A stretch of 64,000 bases of DNA from Vibrio sp. RE88 (GCF_013113835.1 NZ_VTYQ01000013.1:62001-126000); one strand, 5' to 3'. Positions 1-9,390 are shown, counted from the first letter of the stretch. The notes: a model not told the origin generated them from the letters alone. A program made the numbers and translations.

Positions 1-1403
1 GGGAGTCACTTAAGCTCAATGCTTCTCTGGCAGAAAATACCCTACACGCTGATTGGCTGCTCGATGTGGCTGACAATGGAGACATTTCAGGTGAGCTGAA
101 TATTCCGGATGTGCTAGCGAAAGATAAGCAAATCGACGGGCGGCTTGGGTTAACCACATTTAACCTCGACTTCCTTGCGCCTATTCTTGGTGATTACAGC
201 AAGCTTAAATCAAACATTGCCACTGAACTGACTTTCTCAGGACCAGTCATGCAGCCTAAGGTGCAAGGTCAGTTTGTGGTCGATGATATTTTGCTCAAAG
301 GTGAAATTACTCCCGTTGAGATTGATTCGGGTAAATTGACCGTTAATTTCTCGGGTTACGATGCCACTCTGGCCGCTGCGATCGATACACCTGATGGCAA
401 ACTAGAAGTTGCGGGCGATGCCGACTGGCGAGACCTGAAAGATTGGCAAACCAATGTGCGCGTGTTTGCCGAAGAGTTATTGGTTGATGTACCACCTATG
501 GCAAAAATAAAGGTGGTGCCTGACATGACTATATCCGCTTCGCCCAAACAGGCTCGCATTGACGGTAACATCTCACTGCCATGGGGACGGATAGTGGTGG
601 AAGAGCTGCCACCAAGTGCGATTGGCGTGTCTAAAGATCAGGTGATTCTTAACGATCAGTTAGAGCCAGAGCAAGAAACCGCCAGTGTCCCATTCAGTGT
701 CCAAACCAACATCAATATCAAAATTGGGGATGATTTTAAGCTGTCTGCGTTTGGTCTTGAGGGTGGACTGTCAGGTAACCTCAATGTAGCTCAGCGTGAC
801 AAAGGGCCATTTGTGACCGGAGAAGTGAACATTGTTGACGGTTCGTACCGCTCCTTTGGTCAGGACCTTTTGATTAAGCAAGGTAAGATCCTGATGAACG
901 GCCCGGTTGACCAACCTTATGTCCAGATCACCGCGATCCGAAATCCGGACAACACGCAAGATGAGGTAACGGCTGGCGTCAGGGTGACGGGCCCTGCTGA
1001 TGAGCCAAGTGTGACCATCTTCTCTGAACCGGCGATGCCGCAGGCTAATGCACTGTCTTACTTGCTACGTGGGCAGAATATTGATGGTGAATCAGGTGGC
1101 AACTCAATGACGACCACGCTGATTGGACTGAGTCTGGCACAAAGTGGTCGTGTCGTGGGTCAAATTGGTGAAGCGTTTGGTGTTCAGGACTTGCAAGTTG
1201 ACACTGCGGGCTCTGGTGATGACTCGCAAGTGACGGTCAGTGGTTATGTTCTACCGGGCTTGCAGGTTAAATATGGTGTTGGCATCTTTGACTCAGTGGG
1301 TGAGTTCACGGTGCGTTATCGTCTGATGCAGGATTTGTATGTGGAGGCAATGTCAGGTCTGGACAGTGCTGTCGATCTGCTGTATCAGTTTGAGTTCAAT
1401 TAA
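1..1403 (+). CDS. tamB: TamB, translocation and assembly module subunit (3' part, partial)
   Basis: The reading frame is open from base 3 to the stop at 1403, so this is the C-terminal roughly 465 residues of a longer protein cut by the window edge; the GTG at 66 is not the real start. The sequence is beta-rich and repetitive and ends in the conserved TamB (DUF490) domain, closing with a C-terminal strand ending in Phe-Glu-Phe-Asn. TamB is anchored in the inner membrane, spans the periplasm as a hydrophobic groove, works with TamA, and is implicated in phospholipid transport to the outer membrane and in autotransporter assembly. tamA would be expected just upstream. The next gene follows after 20 bases and is probably co-transcribed. 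Confidence 0.9.
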   Translation, partial: ESLKLNASLAENTLHADWLLDVADNGDISGELNIPDVLAKDKQIDGRLGLTTFNLDFLAPILGDYSKLKSNIATELTFSGPVMQPKVQGQFVVDDILLKGEITPVEIDSGKLTVNFSGYDATLAAAIDTPDGKLEVAGDADWRDLKDWQTNVRVFAEELLVDVPPMAKIKVVPDMTISASPKQARIDGNISLPWGRIVVEELPPSAIGVSKDQVILNDQLEPEQETASVPFSVQTNINIKIGDDFKLSAFGLEGGLSGNLNVAQRDKGPFVTGEVNIVDGSYRSFGQDLLIKQGKILMNGPVDQPYVQITAIRNPDNTQDEVTAGVRVTGPADEPSVTIFSEPAMPQANALSYLLRGQNIDGESGGNSMTTTLIGLSLAQSGRVVGQIGEAFGVQDLQVDTAGSGDDSQVTVSGYVLPGLQVKYGVGIFDSVGEFTVRYRLMQDLYVEAMSGLDSAVDLLYQFEFN

Positions 1404-1423
1404 TCATTAAGTTAGGTGGCAGG

Positions 1424-1771
1424 ATGCAGCATTTACTCTTTGTGTACGGAACCCTACGTCAGGGTGAAAGTAACCATAATTTCTTGGCCGATAGCCAATG
1501 TTTAGGGCATTTCGAAACTCCGCCGCACTACGCTTTATATGATTTGGGTGCCTATCCCGCGGTGATCGAAGGTCATGATTCGATTCTTGGTGAAGTGTAC
1601 CTGATTGATGATGAGACTCTGGCGAGGGTGGATAAACTCGAAGACGTGCCCGTCGAATATCGACGTGAGCAGATAGAGACACCTTTTGGTGAAGCTTGGA
1701 TATACTTGTATCAAGACGGTAGCATGCTCGATACCATTATTTCATCAGGGGATTGGTGTCAGCGTGTTTAG
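1424..1771 (+). CDS. ytfP: gamma-glutamylcyclotransferase family protein (YtfP-like)
   Basis: A 115-residue protein, the usual length for YtfP. It opens with the family signature Phe-Val-Tyr-Gly-Thr-Leu-Arg-Gln-Gly (residues 5-13), which forms the substrate loop of the GGCT-like fold. Members of this fold act on gamma-glutamyl compounds, but the substrate of YtfP is not established. It starts 20 bases after tamB, an arrangement also seen in enteric bacteria (tamA-tamB-ytfP), so it is probably in the same operon. A bidirectional terminator follows. Confidence 0.88.
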   Translation: MQHLLFVYGTLRQGESNHNFLADSQCLGHFETPPHYALYDLGAYPAVIEGHDSILGEVYLIDDETLARVDKLEDVPVEYRREQIETPFGEAWIYLYQDGSMLDTIISSGDWCQRV

Positions 1772-1788
1772 CTGCTATAGCTATGGAA

Positions 1789-1817
1789 AAAGAGCCAGCA
1801 TTGCTGGCTCTTTTTTA
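1789..1817. terminator. bidirectional intrinsic terminator between ytfP and ppa
   Basis: A 9-bp perfect stem (1791-1799 with 1803-1811) has a 3-base loop, a T run after it and an A run before it, so it can stop ytfP from the left and ppa from the right. Confidence 0.88.
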
Positions 1818-2345
1818 TTATTTCTGTGCGCGTTCGTAAGACTCTAGAATCTCTTTGCGAGCTGACTCTACGTCTTCCCAACCGTCGACTTTTACCCACT
1901 TGCCAGACTCAAGCTCTTTGTAACGCTCAAAGAAATGCGTGATCTGTGCTTTTAGCAGCTCAGGAAGGTCGTTTACGTCTTTGATGTGATCGTATTCTTT
2001 TGACAGCTTAGTGTGTGGTACCGCCACTACTTTCGCATCTTCACCAGACTCATCGGTCATTTTTAGAACACCGACTGGACGGCAGCGGATCACTGAACCA
2101 GGCATCAGAGGATGTGGTGTTGGAACCAGAACGTCTACCGGATCACCGTCTAGAGACAGAGTGTGGTTTACGTAACCATAGTTACATGGGTAGAACATAG
2201 GTGCAGACATAAAGCGGTCGACGAACACAGCACCTGAATCTTTGTCTACTTCATATTTGATTGGATCAGCGTTAGCTGGGATTTCAATCACGACATAGAG
2301 GTCATCAGGAAGAGACTTACCTGCTGGTACGTTGTTTAAACTCAT
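1818..2345 (-). CDS. ppa: inorganic pyrophosphatase
   Basis: Family I soluble inorganic pyrophosphatase, 175 residues, hydrolysing pyrophosphate to two phosphates in the cytoplasm and so pulling biosynthetic reactions forward. The catalytic loop Asp-Gly-Asp-Pro-Val-Asp-Val (residues 65-71) and the upstream Tyr-Gly-Tyr are present. The longest frame starts upstream at 2387, but the ATG at 2345 is preceded at good spacing by an AAAGGAA ribosome site and gives the conserved N-terminus beginning Met-Ser-Leu-Asn-Asn-Val. It is a single-gene unit, with a shared terminator downstream. Confidence 0.95.
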   Translation of the reverse strand: MSLNNVPAGKSLPDDLYVVIEIPANADPIKYEVDKDSGAVFVDRFMSAPMFYPCNYGYVNHTLSLDGDPVDVLVPTPHPLMPGSVIRCRPVGVLKMTDESGEDAKVVAVPHTKLSKEYDHIKDVNDLPELLKAQITHFFERYKELESGKWVKVDGWEDVESARKEILESYERAQK

Positions 2346-2472
2346 TAAGAAAGTTCCTTTTTTAGTTTGTACCTCAATGAGGCACACGGGCTGAATATAA
2401 GACCGGAATACCTTACTGCTAAACTCGGTTTTATGTAAACCAACTAAGGCGAGATTTTGCTCAAGAAAATGT

Positions 2473-2500
2473 GAAAAAGGCGCTCGAAAGCGCCTTTACA
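2473..2500 (-). terminator. fbp intrinsic terminator
   Basis: A 9-bp stem (2476-2484 with 2489-2497) with loop CGAA is followed on the minus strand by a T run, immediately after the fbp stop. Confidence 0.88.
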
Positions 2501-2501
2501 T

Positions 2502-3515
2502 TTAATCTTCTGGATGGCGTTCTAAGAACTCTTCCACTTTTTTGACCATGTTTTTTGAGCCAACAAAGAAAGGCACACGCTGGTGCAGTTCGGTTGGTTT
2601 GAGGTCCATGATACGAGTCTTACCATCAGACGCTACACCGCCAGCTTGCTCAATGATATAAGCCATTGGGTTGCATTCGTATAGCAAACGCAGCTTACCG
2701 TTGGGATGGCTTTGCGTACTTGGGTAAAGGTAGATACCGCCTTTAAGCAGGTTGCGATGAAAATCCGCAACCAGCGAACCGATATAGCGTGACGTGTATG
2801 GACGCTGTTCGCTCGGCTCATTTTCCTGACAGTATTTGATGTACTTCTTCACACCCATAGGGAAGCGGATGTAGTTACCTTCGTTGATTGAGTAAATCGT
2901 GCCATCTTGAGGAATCATCATGTTTTCATGAGACAGGCAGAATGTGCCCAGAGATGGATCGTAGGTAAAGCCATTCACGCCTTTACCGGTTGTGTAGACC
3001 AACATAGTTGAAGAGCCGTAAATGACGTAACCCGCAGCGACCTGTTTGTGGCCTGGCTGAAGGAAGTCTTCTTGTGTCGGTGGGGTACCAATAGGCGACA
3101 CACGGCGGTAAATCGAGAAGATGGTACCGACTGACACGTTAACATCGATGTTTGAAGACCCATCTAGCGGATCCATCAGAACCACGTATTTCGCGTTTTT
3201 GTTCAGCTCTTTATTGAACGCAACGGCTTCGTCTTCTTCTTCACTGGCAACACCACAAACCTGATCACGGGCTTCTAGCGCTGCTTTAAACTTTTCATTC
3301 GCATAAACATCCAGCTTCTGCTGGTCTTCACCCTGTACGTTCTCAGTACCGACTGCGCCGGTAATGTCACCAAGACCAGCAGCGTTGATTTCGCGGTTAA
3401 CGATTTTTGCAGCAAGTCGGATAGAAGAAAGTAGGGATGATAGATCACCGCTAGCGTGGGGGAAGTCCGCTTGTTTCTCAACAATGAACTCGCCAAGGGT
3501 GCGCATTCCAGACAT
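2502..3515 (-). CDS. fbp: fructose-1,6-bisphosphatase, class I
   Basis: A 337-residue class I FBPase, close to the usual 332-338. It converts fructose 1,6-bisphosphate to fructose 6-phosphate, the committed step of gluconeogenesis. The metal/phosphate motif Asp-Pro-Leu-Asp-Gly-Ser-Ser-Asn is at about residues 114-121, and acidic Glu-Glu metal ligands precede it. The chosen start (3515) gives the conserved N-terminus Met-Ser-Gly-Met-Arg-Thr-Leu and has TAAAGGA seven bases upstream; a longer frame reaches 3539 but lacks such a site. It is monocistronic, divergent from mpl. Confidence 0.95.
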   Translation of the reverse strand: MSGMRTLGEFIVEKQADFPHASGDLSSLLSSIRLAAKIVNREINAAGLGDITGAVGTENVQGEDQQKLDVYANEKFKAALEARDQVCGVASEEEDEAVAFNKELNKNAKYVVLMDPLDGSSNIDVNVSVGTIFSIYRRVSPIGTPPTQEDFLQPGHKQVAAGYVIYGSSTMLVYTTGKGVNGFTYDPSLGTFCLSHENMMIPQDGTIYSINEGNYIRFPMGVKKYIKYCQENEPSEQRPYTSRYIGSLVADFHRNLLKGGIYLYPSTQSHPNGKLRLLYECNPMAYIIEQAGGVASDGKTRIMDLKPTELHQRVPFFVGSKNMVKKVEEFLERHPED

Positions 3516-3829
3516 GATTTTTCCTTTAAGTCGCTTCAATATAGGGGGATTGGCGTTGGTGATCTCTGACGGATCTTAGATTTCGCCTAAGCCTAGTCTA
3601 AGAGTTAGATCTTTTTATTGGTAATGAACTAACTGACTGAGATCTCGTTTTATTTGTCGACTTGATAACGGTTTTCATCTGCTTGTTTGAAGCCATACGA
3701 ATTGAATAACGCGCATAACACGCAATCATTTGCGTTCGTGTGACGAAAAAACAGTGAGCAAAGTAGTTCGCTTTTCTGCGTATAATCGCCATAATGTCAG
3801 CTCAGTTTTCGCCTTGGAGAAGGTTGTTT
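3516..3829. other. intergenic region between divergent fbp and mpl
   Basis: About 314 bases hold the promoters of the divergent genes fbp and mpl. It is AT-rich without a recognisable RNA. The mpl ribosome site GGAGAAGG is at 3816-3823. Small open frames here show no protein-like features. Confidence 0.5.
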
Positions 3830-5182
3830 ATGCATATTCATATCTTGGGAATTTGTGGCACATTTATGGGAGGTGCTGCAATTTTAGCTCGTCAATTAGG
3901 TCATAAAGTGACGGGCAGTGACGCCAACGTTTATCCACCAATGAGTACATTGTTGGAGTCTCAAGGTATTGAAATCATTGAAGGGTTTGACCCTTCTCAG
4001 CTTAATCCTGCACCTGATCTGGTCGTGATCGGAAACGCGATGAGTCGAGGCAACCCCTGTGTAGAACAGGTACTCAACAGTAACCTGAGATACACCTCAG
4101 GCCCACAGTGGCTGCAGGAGTTTCTTCTCCATGACCGCTGGGTGCTGGCTGTGTCAGGAACCCATGGTAAAACCACAACTTCCAGCATGCTGGCGTGGAT
4201 TTTGGAAGACTGTGGCTATCAACCTGGCTTCCTTGTTGGTGGGGTGCTGGGCAACTTTGGGGTTTCAGCGCGTTTGGGCGAAAGTATGTTTTTTGTCGTT
4301 GAAGCCGACGAATACGACAGTGCTTTTTTCGATAAGCGTTCTAAGTTCGTGCATTACCATCCTCGCACGTTAGTTATGAACAATTTGGAGTTTGATCATG
4401 CGGATATCTTCGATGATCTGGAAGCGATCAAGCGCCAATTCCATCACTTAGTCAGAACCGTGCCGGGGAATGGTCGAATCCTTGCTCCGCAAGGCGATTA
4501 TGCAATTGCCGATGTATTACAGCGTGGCTGCTGGAGCGAAACGGAGTTCAGCGGTGAGCAAGGTGACTGGCGAGCGGAGAAACAAGTCGCCGATGGTTCA
4601 ATATTCACAGTTTTCTTCCAAGGGGAGGCCGTTGGTACTGTGAAATGGGATCTGGTGGGCGATCATAATGTCGACAATGCCTTGATGGCCATCGCAGCGG
4701 CTCGTCACGTGGGTGTTACTCCGGATTTAGCCTGTCAGTCACTGGCGAAATTCATCAATACCAAACGTCGACTTGAGCTAAAAGGTGAAGTGAATCAGAT
4801 TACGGTTTACGATGACTTCGCTCATCACCCTACGGCGATTGAACTTACTGTGGGTGGATTGCGTAATAAGGTTGGCAAACAACGTATCCTAGCTGTACTT
4901 GAGCCTCGTAGTGCGACGATGAAACGTGGCGTGCACAAAGAAACATTGGCGGCGTCCCTTGCTCAGGCCGATGTAGTTTTCCTTTATCAACCAGATAATA
5001 TTGAATGGTCTGTCGAGGACATTGCCCAGCAATGTCAGCAATCGGCTTATGCCTCTGATAGTGTTGATGCGTTAGTCCAGATGGTGACAGAACAGGCTCA
5101 ACCGGGCGATCAAATTCTGGTGATGAGCAATGGTGGGTTTGAAGGCATCCACGACAAGCTGCTGGCTAAACTCGCCGAATAG
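3830..5182 (+). CDS. mpl: UDP-N-acetylmuramate:L-alanyl-gamma-D-glutamyl-meso-diaminopimelate ligase
   Basis: Murein peptide ligase, 450 residues, of the Mur ligase family. It reattaches recovered tripeptide L-Ala-D-Glu-meso-DAP to UDP-MurNAc in cytoplasmic peptidoglycan recycling. Visible are the N-terminal nucleotide fold motif His-Ile-Leu-Gly-Ile-Cys-Gly-Thr-Phe-Met-Gly-Gly, the ATP loop Gly-Thr-His-Gly-Lys-Thr-Thr (about residues 108-114) and the C-terminal Tyr-Asp-Asp-Phe-Ala-His-His-Pro motif. The start at 3830 is preferred to the in-frame ATG at 3794 because it has a strong ribosome site and gives the conserved N-terminus. ubiX follows after 14 bases. Confidence 0.94.
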   Translation: MHIHILGICGTFMGGAAILARQLGHKVTGSDANVYPPMSTLLESQGIEIIEGFDPSQLNPAPDLVVIGNAMSRGNPCVEQVLNSNLRYTSGPQWLQEFLLHDRWVLAVSGTHGKTTTSSMLAWILEDCGYQPGFLVGGVLGNFGVSARLGESMFFVVEADEYDSAFFDKRSKFVHYHPRTLVMNNLEFDHADIFDDLEAIKRQFHHLVRTVPGNGRILAPQGDYAIADVLQRGCWSETEFSGEQGDWRAEKQVADGSIFTVFFQGEAVGTVKWDLVGDHNVDNALMAIAAARHVGVTPDLACQSLAKFINTKRRLELKGEVNQITVYDDFAHHPTAIELTVGGLRNKVGKQRILAVLEPRSATMKRGVHKETLAASLAQADVVFLYQPDNIEWSVEDIAQQCQQSAYASDSVDALVQMVTEQAQPGDQILVMSNGGFEGIHDKLLAKLAE

Positions 5183-5196
5183 ATTAATGTAGTAGT

Positions 5197-5823
5197 ATGA
5201 ACAATGAGAAAAACAAGGCAATTACACTCGCTTTTACGGGGGCTTCTGGCGCACCGTACGGGCTTAGATTGCTTGAGTGTCTGCTAGCCGCCGGCTATCA
5301 GGTACATTTGCTGATATCGTCAGCGGCTCGAGTTGTGTTAGCAACTGAGCATGATATGAAATTGCCGGCGAATCCCGAGTCTGCCCAACAAGCATTGGTC
5401 GCACACCTTAATTGTGACTCCGAGAAGTTGGTTGTCTATGGTAAAGACGATTGGTTCTCTCCAGTGGCTTCCGGGTCTGCGGCGCCAAAACAGATGGTCG
5501 TGTGTCCTTGCTCTGCAGGCAGTGTCGCTGCCATCGCACATGGAATGTCCGACAATCTCATTGAGCGCGCGGCTGATGTGGTGATGAAAGAGCGCGGGCA
5601 GTTATTGCTGGTCGTGCGCGAAACACCGTTCTCTACATTGCATCTAGAGAATATGCATAAATTGTCGCAGATGGGCGTCACTATTATGCCCGCCTCACCG
5701 GGCTTCTATCATCAGCCTAAGTCTATTGATGATCTGGTCGACTTTATGGTGGCGAGAATTCTCGATCATCTTAATGTTGAACAGGGACTTGTCCCACGTT
5801 GGGGATATGACCAGCGTGCTTAA
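5197..5823 (+). CDS. ubiX: flavin prenyltransferase UbiX
   Basis: A 208-residue flavoprotein that attaches a dimethylallyl group to FMN to make prenylated FMN, the cofactor of the UbiD decarboxylase in ubiquinone synthesis. The flavin-binding motif Thr-Gly-Ala-Ser-Gly-Ala-Pro-Tyr-Gly is at residues 14-22, and the conserved Pro-Cys-Ser-Ala-Gly-Ser and Arg-Glu-Thr-Pro segments follow. It lies 14 bases after mpl and is likely co-transcribed. No terminator is evident before the downstream TPP riboswitch. Confidence 0.94.
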   Translation: MNNEKNKAITLAFTGASGAPYGLRLLECLLAAGYQVHLLISSAARVVLATEHDMKLPANPESAQQALVAHLNCDSEKLVVYGKDDWFSPVASGSAAPKQMVVCPCSAGSVAAIAHGMSDNLIERAADVVMKERGQLLLVVRETPFSTLHLENMHKLSQMGVTIMPASPGFYHQPKSIDDLVDFMVARILDHLNVEQGLVPRWGYDQRA

Positions 5824-5862
5824 TTCTGGCTAATTGATAACATTACGATTACAATTCAGCCG

Positions 5863-5965
5863 ACACTCATCGGGGAGCTATTCATCGCACAGATGAAGCT
5901 GAGATTGGGCAAAGCCCAGGACCCGTGTACCTGAACCAGATAATGCTGGCGTAGGAATTGAGTCT
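5863..5965 (+). ncRNA. TPP riboswitch (THI box) upstream of thiB
   Basis: The thi-box signature is clear: CGGGGAGC near 5871, CTGAGAT at 5899-5905, ACCCGT at 5931-5936, then ACCTGAACCAGATAATGCTGGCGTAGGAA ending about 5957, given here as two neighbouring blocks: the ACCTGAACC helix and the AATGCTGGCG pyrophosphate-helix strand. The element sits about 65 bases before the thiB start and is expected to lower expression of the thiamine importer when thiamine pyrophosphate is plentiful. Confidence 0.95.
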
Positions 5966-6027
5966 GAACATTTGCCTTATCAATGTTTCCTCAAGCCTGT
6001 GCCGCTCAACCAAGGAGAGAGCGAGCA

Positions 6028-7020
6028 GTGAAAACCACTTTAAGCACCATCGCCGTTGCCACACTGACATCTTTTTCTGCATTGGCAGCAGATAACACCC
6101 TTACCGTTTATACCTATGATTCTTTTGCCGCGGACTGGGGCCCTGGCCCGAAAGTGGAAAAAGCGTTTGAAGCGCAATGTGGCTGTGATGTGAACTTTGT
6201 CGCTCTTGATGATGGCGTTTCTATTCTTAACCGCCTGCGCCTCGAAGGAGACAATAGCAAAGCGGATATTGTGTTAGGTTTGGATAATAACCTGATGGCA
6301 GAAGCGCAGAAAACAGGCCTACTGGCCGAGCACAAGGTTGATACCAAATCGGTCAATCTGCCTAATGGCTGGGAAGACAGCACTTTTGTGCCGTATGACT
6401 TCGGTTACTTTGCGTTTGTCTACAACAAAGAAAAGCTCACCAATCCACCGAAGAGTCTTAAAGAATTGGTGGAATCACGCGATGATCTGAAAGTGATTTA
6501 TCAGGATCCACGTACGTCAACACCGGGACAAGGTCTGATGCTGTGGATGAAATCTGTCTATGGCGATGACGTCACCCCTGCATGGCAACAATTGGCGAAG
6601 AAAACCGTCACTGTGACCAAAGGTTGGTCTGAAGCTTACTCTATGTTCCTTGAAGGTGAGTCGGACATGGTGTTGTCTTACACGACCTCACCGGCGTATC
6701 ACCTGATCGCGGAAAGCGACAGCAAATACGCTGCCGCTGATTTTGCCGAAGGCCATTACACTCAGGTTGAGGTTGCGGCTAAAGTAAAAGCATCGAAAAA
6801 CGAAAAGTTAGCGGATGAATTTATGACGTTTATCCTTAGCGACGACTTCCAGTCTTTGATGCCAACGGGCAACTGGATGTACCCAGTGACAGAAGTCGCA
6901 CTGCCTGAAGGCTTTGAGACACTGACGGTACCTGAAAAAGCCTTGAGCTTTAGCGCAGAAGAAGTAGCGCAAAACCGAAAATCTTGGATACGTGAGTGGC
7001 AAAGCGCCTTAACCTTCTAA
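6028..7020 (+). CDS. thiB: thiamine ABC transporter, periplasmic binding protein
   Basis: Periplasmic thiamine/TPP-binding protein, 330 residues. The start is a GTG at 6028 with AAGGAGAG nine bases upstream; an ATG at 5983 in frame lies against the riboswitch and would give a charged extension before the signal peptide. The signal peptide ends in Ala-Leu-Ala-Ala before Asp-Asn-Thr-Leu-Thr-Val-Tyr. The mature part has the ThiB pattern of Tyr-Thr-Tyr-Asp-Ser-Phe and an extracellular-solute-binding fold. It is the first gene of thiBPQ under the TPP riboswitch, with thiP 9 bases downstream. Confidence 0.95.
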   Translation: MKTTLSTIAVATLTSFSALAADNTLTVYTYDSFAADWGPGPKVEKAFEAQCGCDVNFVALDDGVSILNRLRLEGDNSKADIVLGLDNNLMAEAQKTGLLAEHKVDTKSVNLPNGWEDSTFVPYDFGYFAFVYNKEKLTNPPKSLKELVESRDDLKVIYQDPRTSTPGQGLMLWMKSVYGDDVTPAWQQLAKKTVTVTKGWSEAYSMFLEGESDMVLSYTTSPAYHLIAESDSKYAAADFAEGHYTQVEVAAKVKASKNEKLADEFMTFILSDDFQSLMPTGNWMYPVTEVALPEGFETLTVPEKALSFSAEEVAQNRKSWIREWQSALTF

Positions 7021-7029
7021 GGAGACGCT

Positions 7030-8634
7030 TTGCGTAGTATTCCAAAATTGGGACTCTGGGTCGCGATAGCTATCGCGGCCTTTGTTGTTTCTGCTCTCGG
7101 TGCTTTGTTAGTTGCTGCCCCATCCCTGAATATCGCTCAGGTATGGTCTGATCCTTATTATCGGCATGTCACTAAGTTCAGCTTTTACCAGTCGTTCCTG
7201 TCGACTCTGCTCAGTGTTGGCTTAGCCATTCCTGTTGCACACGCACTATCTCGGCGTACCTTTCCTGGTAAATCTTTGCTGCTTAAGCTGTTTGCTACCA
7301 CATTAGTACTGCCTGTACTGGTTGGGGTGTTTGGCTTACTGGCGATTTATGGCAATAGCGGTCTGCTATCGTCAGCTTTTGCATGGTTTGATTCTAGACT
7401 GCCATTTTCGATTTACGGTCTGAACGGTATTTTACTGGCACATGTGTTTTTCAACCTGCCTTATGCGACGCGCCTGCTATTGCAATCATTGGAGTCTATT
7501 CCGGCTGAGCAGCACAAACTGTGTGCGCATCTAGGCATGGGCCATTGGCATAAATTTAAGTGGGTCGAATGGCCTCGCTTGCGTCAACAGCTGCCGCACG
7601 TGTGTGGCTTGGTGTTTATGCTGTGTTTTACTAGTTTTGCGACGGTAATGGCACTCGGTGGCGGGCCGAAATCGACCACGATAGAACTGGCGATTTATCA
7701 AGCGATCAAATTCGATTTTGACTTGCAGGCAGGAGCATTACTGGCGATATGGCAGATGCTGCTGTGCGGCATTATGGCGTTGGCAGTGCAGCGTTTGACC
7801 AAACCTGTGGCTGTGAGTTCTGGTACACAAGGTCATAACCTTTATATGGCAAAGGACTCCATCTGGTCACGTATCTGGGATTGGAGTTGGATTGGCCTGA
7901 GTATGCTACTGGTGCTGCCACCTTTACTGATGGTGGTGCTCAGTGGCATCAACGCAGAAGCATTATCGGTGTTTACGGATCAACGATTTTGGCTGGCGTT
8001 ATGGTCGTCACTTAAAGTGGCAACATTGGCGAGCGGTATCGCGCTCTCGGCAGGGATTGCAATATTGCTGACCAGCCGTCGATTGCGACTGAATGCAAGA
8101 AATCGTCATGCGGATCAGATTGAGCTACTGGGTACGATCATTCTTGTTACGCCCGGTTTGGTGATTTCTACAGGGTTATTCTTGCTACTGCGGTCTTTTA
8201 CAGATGTGTTTAGTCTGGCGTTTTTTATTGTGGTCGCGGTGAATGCTTTGACGGGTTTGCCTTACGTGATCAAAACCTTGTCACAGCCGATGCTGCACAT
8301 AGAGCAGCAATACCAATACGTATGCGCAAGTCTAGGGATGAAAGGCTGGCAGCGCTTTCGCGTTGTAGAATGGCGAGCACTGAAAAAACCAATGGCTCAT
8401 GCTTTCGCGATCAGTTTTATGTTTGCGGTGGGGGATTTAAGTGCGATTGCCCTGTTTGGTAGCCAGGAGTTCCGCACGCTGCCGTTGTATCTTTTCCAAT
8501 TGCTGGGCAGTTATCAGATGGATGCGGCAGCTGTAGTGTCAGTCACTCTGTTACTGCTCAGTGTTGGCTGTTTTGCACTGATTGAAACCCTGTTTAAGGC
8601 AAACTCTAAGGTGACTTATGCTGACCCTCAATGA
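7030..8634 (+). CDS. thiP: thiamine ABC transporter, permease
   Basis: A 534-residue inner-membrane permease with about twelve predicted membrane segments arranged as two homologous halves. Each half carries an EAA-type loop that docks the ATPase: around residues 155-185 and 430-455, both containing the pattern Leu-Gly-Met-(Gly/Lys)-x-Trp. The start is TTG at 7030, five bases after an AAGGAG site that overlaps the thiB stop region; no better start exists. It overlaps thiQ by 17 bases, consistent with translational coupling. Confidence 0.93.
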   Translation: MRSIPKLGLWVAIAIAAFVVSALGALLVAAPSLNIAQVWSDPYYRHVTKFSFYQSFLSTLLSVGLAIPVAHALSRRTFPGKSLLLKLFATTLVLPVLVGVFGLLAIYGNSGLLSSAFAWFDSRLPFSIYGLNGILLAHVFFNLPYATRLLLQSLESIPAEQHKLCAHLGMGHWHKFKWVEWPRLRQQLPHVCGLVFMLCFTSFATVMALGGGPKSTTIELAIYQAIKFDFDLQAGALLAIWQMLLCGIMALAVQRLTKPVAVSSGTQGHNLYMAKDSIWSRIWDWSWIGLSMLLVLPPLLMVVLSGINAEALSVFTDQRFWLALWSSLKVATLASGIALSAGIAILLTSRRLRLNARNRHADQIELLGTIILVTPGLVISTGLFLLLRSFTDVFSLAFFIVVAVNALTGLPYVIKTLSQPMLHIEQQYQYVCASLGMKGWQRFRVVEWRALKKPMAHAFAISFMFAVGDLSAIALFGSQEFRTLPLYLFQLLGSYQMDAAAVVSVTLLLLSVGCFALIETLFKANSKVTYADPQ

Positions 8635-9322
8635 TGTTCGTTACTATTACTATCAGGACCTATTCCATTTTGATTTACATATTGAGCAGGGAAGTCTGGT
8701 CGCATTGATGGGGCCGAGTGGGGCGGGTAAATCAACGTTACTGGCCTTGGTCGCGGGCTTTATCGAACCTGAAAGTGGCAGCATCAAAGCTGGTGAATTA
8801 GAGATTGTGGGCAAAGAGCCTCACCAGCGTCCTTTTGCTATGCTATTTCAGGAGCATAACCTGTTTGCCCACCTCACAGTGCGCGAAAACATTGGATTGG
8901 GCCTGCACCCTGGGTTGAAGCTCAACTCTGAGCAAGCCAGTCTGGTGGAACATGCAGCGATGCAGGTCGGTATTGCGGAATATTTGGATCGTTTACCTGA
9001 GCAATTATCGGGTGGGCAGCGTCAGCGTGTCGCATTAGCTCGTTGCTTTGTTCAGCCTCATCCAATCTGGTTGCTTGATGAACCTTTCTCTGCACTTGAT
9101 CCAGTGTTACGTGAAGAGATGCTCGGACTGGTCAAGCAGTTAGCCGCAGAGCGTAATATTACCGTGGTGATGGTGACTCATCATATCAGTGACGCTAAAG
9201 CTATCGCTTCGCATTTTGCCTTTGTTGACAAAGGAAAGGTGGCGGTTGCTGATACGATTAAACATTTAACCCAGCAACATAACCACCCTGCACTCAGCGG
9301 GTTTGTTAAAGCGGGTGAATAG
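8618..9322 (+). CDS. thiQ: thiamine ABC transporter, ATP-binding protein
   Basis: A 234-residue ABC ATPase energising thiamine import with ThiB and ThiP. Walker A Gly-Pro-Ser-Gly-Ala-Gly-Lys-Ser-Thr is at about residues 32-40, the signature Leu-Ser-Gly-Gly-Gln-Arg-Gln-Arg at about 129-136, Walker B Trp-Leu-Leu-Asp-Glu-Pro follows, and a switch His is in Val-Thr-His-His. The start lies inside the 3' end of thiP. A strong bidirectional terminator follows. Confidence 0.94.
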   Translation: MLTLNDVRYYYYQDLFHFDLHIEQGSLVALMGPSGAGKSTLLALVAGFIEPESGSIKAGELEIVGKEPHQRPFAMLFQEHNLFAHLTVRENIGLGLHPGLKLNSEQASLVEHAAMQVGIAEYLDRLPEQLSGGQRQRVALARCFVQPHPIWLLDEPFSALDPVLREEMLGLVKQLAAERNITVVMVTHHISDAKAIASHFAFVDKGKVAVADTIKHLTQQHNHPALSGFVKAGE

Positions 9323-9336
9323 CTATTTCTAAGAGC

Positions 9337-9378
9337 AAAAAAATGGGCTGATGCGTTTGCATCAGCCCATTTTTATCT
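9337..9378. terminator. bidirectional terminator between thiQ and darP
   Basis: A long perfect stem (9340-9354 with 9359-9373, loop GTTT) is flanked by A and T runs and serves the convergent genes thiQ and darP. Confidence 0.9.
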
Positions 9379-9390
9379 AAAGCGGTTTGC

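Noticed and set aside
3598..3792. Minus-strand 64-codon open frame between fbp and mpl
   Set aside because: Basic, low-information sequence without a ribosome site in a promoter region; no sign of a real gene.
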